Assembly: GCF_005145045.1 (NCBI RefSeq)
Contig: NZ_CP039692.1
Span: 1,319,501 to 1,383,500, forward strand
DNA from: Agrobacterium larrymoorei
GTDB lineage: Bacteria; Pseudomonadota; Alphaproteobacteria; Rhizobiales; Rhizobiaceae
Reading direction: 5' to 3'
Length of the DNA: 64,000 nucleotides
This document shows positions 58,384-64,000 of this stretch, one piece after another (the first letter of the stretch is position 1; each line of letters starts with the position of its first letter). A program made the translations under genes and the position numbers. Below the pieces are notes generated by a model. That model saw nothing but the letters and a program-made list of their open reading frames with translations, was not told the origin of the DNA and ran no database searches.

Positions 58384-59535
58384 TCAGGCTGGCAGTTCGA
58401 CAGCCTCGACCTTTTTGCCTGCAAAGCGCAGAGCGACCTCACCACGGATGAGTTTCAGCGCCGGTTCACCGAAAAGCTCGCGCCGCCAGCCGGAAAGTGC
58501 TGGAACGGTCGCCTTCTCACCCTCGGAGGCAATCTTGTCCAGATCGTCGCTATTGGCGATGACCTTCGCGGCAACGCCATGTTTGTCCGCCGTCAGCTTC
58601 AGCAGAACCTTCAGCAATTCCACCGCAGCACCGGAGCCTTCCGGGGAGTGGCTGTGCCGGGGGGCCTGCGGCATCTCCGACCTTGGCAGTTCGAGCGCCG
58701 CATTGACGGTTTCAATGATTGCCGTGCCGGAGGAGGAGCGTTCCCAGCCCTTCGGGATAGTGCGAAGACGCGATAGCGCCTCGGTATCCTTTGGCTGCTG
58801 CTGTGCGATCTCGAAAATCGCGTCGTCCTTCAATACGCGCGAACGTGGAACGTTGCGCGAGCGCGCCTCGCGCTCTCTCCATGCCGCAACGAATTTGAGA
58901 ATAGCAAGCTCTGTCGGTTTGCGCAGGCGCGATTTCAGCCGCAGCCATGCATCATCGGGATGCATGTCGTAAGTATCGACCGATTCCAGAACATCCATTT
59001 CCTCCTTCAGCCAGGAAGAGCGGCCTTCACGCTCGAGCTGGCCCTTAAGTGACAGATAGACGTCGCGCAGATGGGTTACATCGGCCAGTGCGTAATCCAG
59101 CTGCTTTTCGGACAGCGGACGGCGGCTCCAGTCGGTGAAGCGCGAGGATTTGTCGATCTGGACGTTCTTGATCTTCTGGACGAGCTGATCGTAGGAAATC
59201 GAATCGCCGAAGCCGCAGACCATGGCTGCAACCTGCGTATCGAAGATCGGGTGCGGAATGAGCCCGCCCAGATGGTGGATGATTTCGATATCCTGCCGCG
59301 CTGCGTGGAAAACCTTCACCACATTCGTATCGGCCATCAGCTCGAACAGCGGGGTCAGATCAATGCCCTTGGCAAGCGGATCGACCAGCACTTCAAGAGT
59401 TGGGCTCGCCATCTGCACAAGACACAGCTCGGGCCAGAAAGTCGTCTCTCGAAGGAATTCAGTATCGATGGTAATGAATTCTGATTTCGCCAACTCCTTG
59501 CAGGCATCGGCGAGTGCTGCTGTCGTGTCAATCAT
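58384..59535 (-). CDS. rnd: Ribonuclease D
   Basis: 383-residue 3'-5' exoribonuclease trimming tRNA precursors. DEDD exonuclease acids are seen in TIDTEFLRE, AARQDIEI and DYALADV, followed by an HRDC domain and an alanine-rich C-terminus. The ATG at 59535 is chosen over a frame extending to 59589. Divergent from aspS, with a 296-bp gap that contains a perfect dyad. Confidence 0.93.
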   Translation of the reverse strand: MIDTTAALADACKELAKSEFITIDTEFLRETTFWPELCLVQMASPTLEVLVDPLAKGIDLTPLFELMADTNVVKVFHAARQDIEIIHHLGGLIPHPIFDTQVAAMVCGFGDSISYDQLVQKIKNVQIDKSSRFTDWSRRPLSEKQLDYALADVTHLRDVYLSLKGQLEREGRSSWLKEEMDVLESVDTYDMHPDDAWLRLKSRLRKPTELAILKFVAAWREREARSRNVPRSRVLKDDAIFEIAQQQPKDTEALSRLRTIPKGWERSSSGTAIIETVNAALELPRSEMPQAPRHSHSPEGSGAAVELLKVLLKLTADKHGVAAKVIANSDDLDKIASEGEKATVPALSGWRRELFGEPALKLIRGEVALRFAGKKVEAVELPA

Positions 59536-59675
59536 TGCGTTCGGCCAGTCCAGGAAAAGTATCCGTCTTACTTTCCCTTTGAACGGCACATGTCAATATG
59601 AACAGCCGGTTTCTGCGTTCTTTGACGCATCTTTCCTCTCTTCTCTGGTCTATTTGCCGGTGATTTCGCTTCTTT

Positions 59676-59710
59676 CATCGCAATCCGGCACGCGAGACAG
59701 GATTGCGATG
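59676..59710. promoter_or_regulatory. Perfect 11-bp dyad upstream of aspS
   Basis: CATCGCAATCC and GGATTGCGATG separated by 13 bp lie between rnd and aspS. A CTTGACA -35-like box follows at 59745-59751. The dyad could be a leader hairpin or an operator; it does not resemble a T-box. Confidence 0.5.
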
Positions 59711-59831
59711 CAGCGCGTGGAAAAGCCCTTCGGTTGCGCTTTTTCTTGACAAATCGGGCCAGCCATGCGCTTTTCCGCCCAATTTCGAAAGTGCGGCCTT
59801 CTATGGCCGCTGCATGCTTCAGGATATCACT

Positions 59832-61622
59832 ATGCATCGTTACCGCAGCCACACCTGTGCCGCTCTCCGCAAGTCGCATGTCGGCGAGACCGTTCGTCTT
59901 TCCGGCTGGGTTCACCGCGTGCGAGATCATGGCGGCGTTCTCTTCATCGACCTTCGCGATCATTACGGCATTACCCAGGTCGTAGCCGATCCCGATAGCC
60001 CTGCTTTCAAGACTGCCGAAGTTGTGCGTGGGGAATGGGTCATCCGTATCGACGGTCTCGTCAAGGCGCGTTCGGAAGACACCGTCAACAAGAACATGGC
60101 AACCGGCGAAATCGAGCTTTACGCGCAGGAAATCGAAGTGCTGGGCGTTGCCAAGGAATTGCCGCTGCCGGTTTTCGGCGAGCCTGATTATCCGGAAGAC
60201 GTTCGCCTGAAGTATCGCTTCCTCGATCTTCGCCGCGAAACGCTGCACAGAAACATCGTCAAGCGCACGCAGATCATCTCCGCCATGCGCAACGGCATGG
60301 CAGAAGCCGGTTTTGCCGAGTACACCACGCCGATCCTGACGGCATCGTCGCCGGAAGGCGCGCGCGACTTCCTCGTGCCGTCCCGTATTCATGAAGGCAA
60401 GTTCTTCGCGCTGCCGCAGGCGCCGCAGCAGTACAAGCAGCTGCTGATGGTTGCCGGTTTCGACCGTTACTTCCAGATCGCACCGTGCTTCCGCGATGAA
60501 GACCCGCGCGCAGACCGCCTGCCGGGCGAGTTCTATCAGCTCGACGTGGAAATGAGCTTCGTGACCCAGGAAGACGTCTGGGAAACCATGGAGCCGATGA
60601 TGACATCGGTTCTGGAACAGTTTGCCGAAGGCAAGCCGGTGACCAAGCAGTGGCCGCGCATTCCTTACGATGAGGCGATCCGCAAATACGGTTCCGACAA
60701 GCCTGACCTGCGCAACCCGATCGTCATGCAGGCCGTGACAGACCATTTCGCCGGTTCGGGCTTCAAGGTCTTCGCAAACATGATCGCGTCCAACCCGAAG
60801 GTCGAAGTCTGGGCAATCCCGGCCAAGACCGGCGGAAGCCGTGCATTCTGCGACCGCATGAATGCCTGGGCGCAGTCCACCGGCCAGCCTGGCCTCGGCT
60901 ACATCTTCTGGAAAGAAGAAGAAGGCAAGATCGCAGGCTCCGGCCCGTTGGCGAAGAACATTGGCGAAGAGCGCACCGAAGCTCTGCGCGCACAGCTCGG
61001 TCTCGAAGCTGGCGATGCCTGCTTCTTCGTGGCTGGCGATCCTGCCAAGTTCTACAAGTTTGCGGGTGAAGCACGCACTCGCGCCGGTGAGGAATTGAAC
61101 CTCGTCGACCGCGATCGTTTCGAACTTTGCTGGATTGTTGACTTCCCGTTCTTCGAATACAACGAAGAAGAAAAGAAGATCGACTTCGCGCATAACCCAT
61201 TCTCCATGCCGCAGGGCGGAATGGAAGCGCTGGATGGTCAGGACCCGCTGTCGATCAAGGCTTACCAGTATGATGCGGTCTGCAACGGCTTCGAAATCGC
61301 TTCCGGTTCGATTCGTAACCAGTCGCCGGAACTGATGGTCAAGGCCTTCGAAAAGGTTGGCCTGTCGCAGAGCGACGTGGAAGAGCGTTTCGGTGGTCTC
61401 TACCGCGCGTTCCAGTATGGCGCGCCTCCGCATGGCGGTTGCGCTTTCGGCATCGACCGCGTCGTCATGCTGCTCGTTGGCGCCAAGAACCTGCGTGAAA
61501 TCACGCTGTTCCCGATGAACCAGCAGGCGCAGGACCTTCTGATGAACGCGCCATCGCCAGCAACGCCAACGCAGCTTCGCGAACTGGCCCTGCGCGTCGT
61601 TCCATCGCCGAAGAAAGACTGA
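59832..61622 (+). CDS. aspS: Aspartyl-tRNA synthetase
   Basis: 596-residue class II aminoacyl-tRNA synthetase that charges tRNA-Asp (and in many bacteria lacking AsnRS also tRNA-Asn). Anticodon-binding OB domain ([21 protein letters not shown]), motif 2 [11 protein letters not shown] and motif 3 [10 protein letters not shown] are intact; the bacterial GAD insertion is present. ATG follows AGGAT. Followed after 5 bp by the small FUSC-like gene. Confidence 0.96.
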   Translation: MHRYRSHTCAALRKSHVGETVRLSGWVHRVRDHGGVLFIDLRDHYGITQVVADPDSPAFKTAEVVRGEWVIRIDGLVKARSEDTVNKNMATGEIELYAQEIEVLGVAKELPLPVFGEPDYPEDVRLKYRFLDLRRETLHRNIVKRTQIISAMRNGMAEAGFAEYTTPILTASSPEGARDFLVPSRIHEGKFFALPQAPQQYKQLLMVAGFDRYFQIAPCFRDEDPRADRLPGEFYQLDVEMSFVTQEDVWETMEPMMTSVLEQFAEGKPVTKQWPRIPYDEAIRKYGSDKPDLRNPIVMQAVTDHFAGSGFKVFANMIASNPKVEVWAIPAKTGGSRAFCDRMNAWAQSTGQPGLGYIFWKEEEGKIAGSGPLAKNIGEERTEALRAQLGLEAGDACFFVAGDPAKFYKFAGEARTRAGEELNLVDRDRFELCWIVDFPFFEYNEEEKKIDFAHNPFSMPQGGMEALDGQDPLSIKAYQYDAVCNGFEIASGSIRNQSPELMVKAFEKVGLSQSDVEERFGGLYRAFQYGAPPHGGCAFGIDRVVMLLVGAKNLREITLFPMNQQAQDLLMNAPSPATPTQLRELALRVVPSPKKD

Positions 61623-61627
61623 ACACG

Positions 61628-62104
61628 ATGATCAAGGAGGTGATCGAGCGCGTTCGATCATCCTTCACGCGTGCGCTTGCGGCAGCCTTGGCTGCCGCTT
61701 TTGCATTCTGGGCCTCGAGACAGTTACTGGGCCATGAACAGCCGGTCTTTGCTGCCATCAGTGCTCTTATCTGTCTCGCGCCGGGTATTCCCAGCCACAT
61801 CCGCCAAGGATTTGGGCTTATCGTCGGTGTGACGCTCGGCATTCTGATCGGCGAAATCGCACTGACGGTGCCGAATGAATATGCCGAAATCAGGCTCGCC
61901 TCGGCAACCTTCATCGCCATGATTATTGCCTGCACCTTCGGCATGCCACCGGTCGTGCCTATTCAGGCTGGCGCGTCGGCAATGCTTGTCCTTTTGATGG
62001 GGCCGCAGACGGCAGGCTTCGTCCGGTTTCTGGACGTCGTGATCGGCGTTACCACAGGCCTGGTCGTGGCCTTCGTCTTCTTCCGCGAGCGCTTGAAATT
62101 CTAA
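61628..62104 (+). CDS. FUSC/ArAE-like membrane protein
   Basis: 158-residue inner-membrane protein with four or five membrane segments, matching the short aromatic acid exporter (FUSC-like) fold: FAFWASRQLLGHEQPVFAAISALI and SHIRQGFGLIVGVTLGI. Function not established. Probably cotranscribed with aspS. Confidence 0.75.
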   Translation: MIKEVIERVRSSFTRALAAALAAAFAFWASRQLLGHEQPVFAAISALICLAPGIPSHIRQGFGLIVGVTLGILIGEIALTVPNEYAEIRLASATFIAMIIACTFGMPPVVPIQAGASAMLVLLMGPQTAGFVRFLDVVIGVTTGLVVAFVFFRERLKF

Positions 62105-62280
62105 AGCTTGCCCCATTCTTAAACTCGTTTTATACAGTCCGTACTCACCACGGACCCGGTGAAATTCCGGGTGGCTCTTCTGGCCGCCGATCCGCCAGAC
62201 AACGCAAAGCACCTTTCAGTCATTCTTGAACTCCCGGATCATCGTCCGGCCGGTGCGTTATTCTTTGCGAAAAAATTCAA

Positions 62281-63762
62281 ATGAACAGACTTCAAGTTTA
62301 CAAACGTGAGTGGTTTTCCAACATCCGTGCCGATGTGCTGTCGGGTATTGTCGTGGCGCTCGCGCTCATACCCGAAGCCATCGGCTTTTCCGTTATTGCC
62401 GGTGTCGATCCGAAGATCGGTCTCTTTGCATCCTTCGCCATTGCCTGCGTATCCGCCTTCACGGGTGGGAGGCCGGGTATGATTTCAGCCGCCACCGCCG
62501 CTACCGCGGTTCTGATGGTGACGCTGGTGAAGGAGCATGGGCTGCAATATCTCTTCGCCGCCACCATCCTCATGGGCGTTTTACAAATTCTGGCAGGATT
62601 TGCGAAACTTGGCCGCATCATGCGTTTCGTTTCGAAATCCGTCATGACGGGCTTCGTCAATGCACTGGCGATCCTGATTTTCATGGCGCAGTTGCCGGAG
62701 CTTATCGGCGTGCCGTTCGAGACCTATGTGATGATAGCGGCGGGGCTTGCGATTATCTACCTGCTGCCGCTGGTGACCAAGGCAATTCCGTCACCACTCG
62801 TCGCTATTGCCGTTCTGACCGCAGTCGCCTTTTATAGCGGCATGGATATCCGCACCGTCGGTGATCTCGGCGAACTTCCTTCTACCCTGCCAATATTGGC
62901 TTTGCCGCAGGTGGCGCTGACATTCGAGACGCTGCAGATCATCTTTCCCTATTCGGTAGCGCTCGCGGCGGTAGGCCTTCTGGAATCGCTGCTGACGGCG
63001 CAGATCGTTGATGAGATGACTGATACGCCAAGCAATAAAAGCCAGGAATGCATAGGGCAGGGCGCCAGCAACATTGCATCCGCCATGATTGGCGGCATGG
63101 GCGGTTGCGCCATGATTGGCCAATCCGTCATCAATGTCAGCTCCGGTGGGCGCGGGCGGCTCTCGACATTCGTGGCTGGCGCCTTCCTGCTGTTCCTCAT
63201 CCTCGTGCTGGACGATCTCGTCCGCATCATTCCCATGGCCGCACTCGTGGCGGTGATGATCATGGTGTCCATCGGAACGTTTTCCTGGCGCTCGATCACC
63301 GATCTGCGGAAGAACCCGCTCTCTTCCAGCATCGTTATGCTGGCCACGGTCGGCACGGTTGTCGCAACGCATGATCTCGCCAAGGGCGTTCTGGTCGGTG
63401 TGCTGCTTTCCGGCGTGTTCTTTGCGGGAAAGGTCGCTCGGCTCTTCCATGTCCGCTCCGAATTGAGCGAGGATGGCAAGATGCGAAACTACCGGGTGGA
63501 TGGCCAGATATTCTTCGCCTCGACCGAGAGTTTTATCGCTGCCTTCGATTTTGCCGATGAGGTAGAGGGGGTGACAATCGATGTCAGCCAAGCGCATCTT
63601 TGGGATATCTCAGCTGTGGGCGCGCTGGACAAGGTGGTGCTGAAATTCCGTGCCAGAGGCAAGATCGTGCATGTGAACGGTGTCAACGCGGCAAGCGCCC
63701 ACATGATCGACCGTTTCGCGCAGCATGACAAACAAGGCGCTTCAGCCCCGTCATTGCATTGA
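62281..63762 (+). CDS. SulP-family anion transporter with STAS domain
   Basis: 493-residue membrane transporter (10-14 segments, about 1-385) with the family motif [17 protein letters not shown] near the start, and a C-terminal STAS domain (about 400-480). It moves sulfate or bicarbonate-like anions; the specific anion cannot be told. No cognate carbonic anhydrase or sulfur genes are adjacent. Confidence 0.9.
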   Translation: MNRLQVYKREWFSNIRADVLSGIVVALALIPEAIGFSVIAGVDPKIGLFASFAIACVSAFTGGRPGMISAATAATAVLMVTLVKEHGLQYLFAATILMGVLQILAGFAKLGRIMRFVSKSVMTGFVNALAILIFMAQLPELIGVPFETYVMIAAGLAIIYLLPLVTKAIPSPLVAIAVLTAVAFYSGMDIRTVGDLGELPSTLPILALPQVALTFETLQIIFPYSVALAAVGLLESLLTAQIVDEMTDTPSNKSQECIGQGASNIASAMIGGMGGCAMIGQSVINVSSGGRGRLSTFVAGAFLLFLILVLDDLVRIIPMAALVAVMIMVSIGTFSWRSITDLRKNPLSSSIVMLATVGTVVATHDLAKGVLVGVLLSGVFFAGKVARLFHVRSELSEDGKMRNYRVDGQIFFASTESFIAAFDFADEVEGVTIDVSQAHLWDISAVGALDKVVLKFRARGKIVHVNGVNAASAHMIDRFAQHDKQGASAPSLH

Positions 63763-63770
63763 AGTGAAAA

Positions 63771-63800
63771 AAGCCCCGGAACATCTCTGCTCCGGGGCTT
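63771..63800 (-). terminator. Terminator of the following minus-strand gene
   Basis: AAGCCCCGGA and TCCGGGGCTT pair over ten bases. Read on the minus strand it is followed by a T run (the AAAAAA before 63771), so it ends the gene at 63806-64000; it may also serve the SulP gene from the other side. Confidence 0.82.
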
Positions 63801-63805
63801 CTCGA

Positions 63806-64000
63806 TTATTCGTTGGCCGTAACCGTTACGCCCAGAACCTTGGGAAGCGTGTTCGGCGCGCCCATGGCCGCACCCATGATCATGGGGAACGGAACGGGCT
63901 TTTCCGGAGCGGCGGAGACGGTGAAGTTCTTCGGGTCATCGATATAGGTGTTGACCGCTGCCGAAACCGCATTCTGCAATTCGGGAACATTGAGCTGGGC
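63806..64000 (-). CDS. 3' end of an unrecognised gene (partial)
   Basis: Open frame of 64 residues plus TAA, running off the window. It contains VNTYIDDPKNFTVSAAPEKPVPFPMIMGAA-like text (Val-Asn-Thr-Tyr then Ala-Pro-rich) and is closed by a terminator, which supports a real gene. I do not recognise the family. Confidence 0.7.
   Translation of the reverse strand, partial: AQLNVPELQNAVSAAVNTYIDDPKNFTVSAAPEKPVPFPMIMGAAMGAPNTLPKVLGVTVTANE

Noticed and set aside
59568..61433. 621-residue frame opposite aspS
   Set aside because: Shadow frame with no domain; aspS motifs are on the plus strand.
62150..62175. Riboswitch-like CCGGTGAAATTCCGG before the SulP gene
   Set aside because: Resembles a fragment of cobalamin or FMN riboswitches, but the other conserved parts are missing, so it is only a short hairpin.

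Overview
The window looks like a stretch of the main chromosome of a Rhizobiaceae bacterium, most likely Agrobacterium or a close relative. The evidence is the alphaproteobacterial gene set and order: a RopB/Omp25-type outer membrane protein, an IalB-family protein, HdaA next to ppk-ppx, uvrC-pgsA-moaD-moaE and purM-purN. GC content is high and intergenic gaps are short. This genus call is an inference from gene content only; no rRNA is present.

Region 1 (1-13,400) is an accessory surface and signalling block. A Tat-exported amidase is followed by a minus-strand two-partner secretion operon: a large TpsA exoprotein, its TpsB transporter and an IalB-family protein. It faces an OmpR-type response regulator and a 7TMR-DISM histidine kinase across a 574-bp control region with direct repeats and a dyad. 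tpsA is split by a one-base frameshift at a run of six G (minus strand). Adding one G restores a 1,640-residue protein, so this is a candidate phase-variable tract, a recent lesion or an assembly error.

Region 2 (13,400-24,500) is sugar metabolism. It holds a histidine phosphatase divergent from a glucose-6-phosphate dehydrogenase, then a ROK regulator divergent from an operon encoding a complete ABC sugar importer, a cytoplasmic DUF5060/DUF4038 (apiosidase-like) glycosidase and a TIM-barrel sugar isomerase/epimerase. A strong hairpin closes the operon, and a tRNA-Gln(CTG) lies beyond it. Together the genes suggest import and internal cleavage of a plant glycoside whose identity is not known.

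Region 3 (24,500-33,600) has an Lrp-family regulator divergent from arginase and ornithine cyclodeaminase (arginine to ornithine to proline), a DMT exporter, a ZntA-type P-type ATPase with a MerR-type promoter, an IS5-family insertion sequence flanked by hairpin repeats, then moaE, moaD, pgsA and a 159-bp MITE-like element with a TAA target duplication.

Region 4 (33,600-49,200) carries uvrC with an SDR reductase, RopB, a repeat-rich autotransporter, a GST, RNase T2, a YbhN-type membrane protein, rlmJ, a molybdopterin oxidoreductase, a NUDIX hydrolase, a Phd/PIN toxin-antitoxin pair and purN-purM.

Region 5 (49,200-64,000) is core housekeeping: an AI-2E-type membrane protein, hdaA, ppk-ppx, an MgtC family protein, a phytase-like esterase, a membrane adenylate/guanylate cyclase, rnd, aspS, a FUSC-like protein, a SulP transporter and the 3' end of an unrecognised minus-strand gene.
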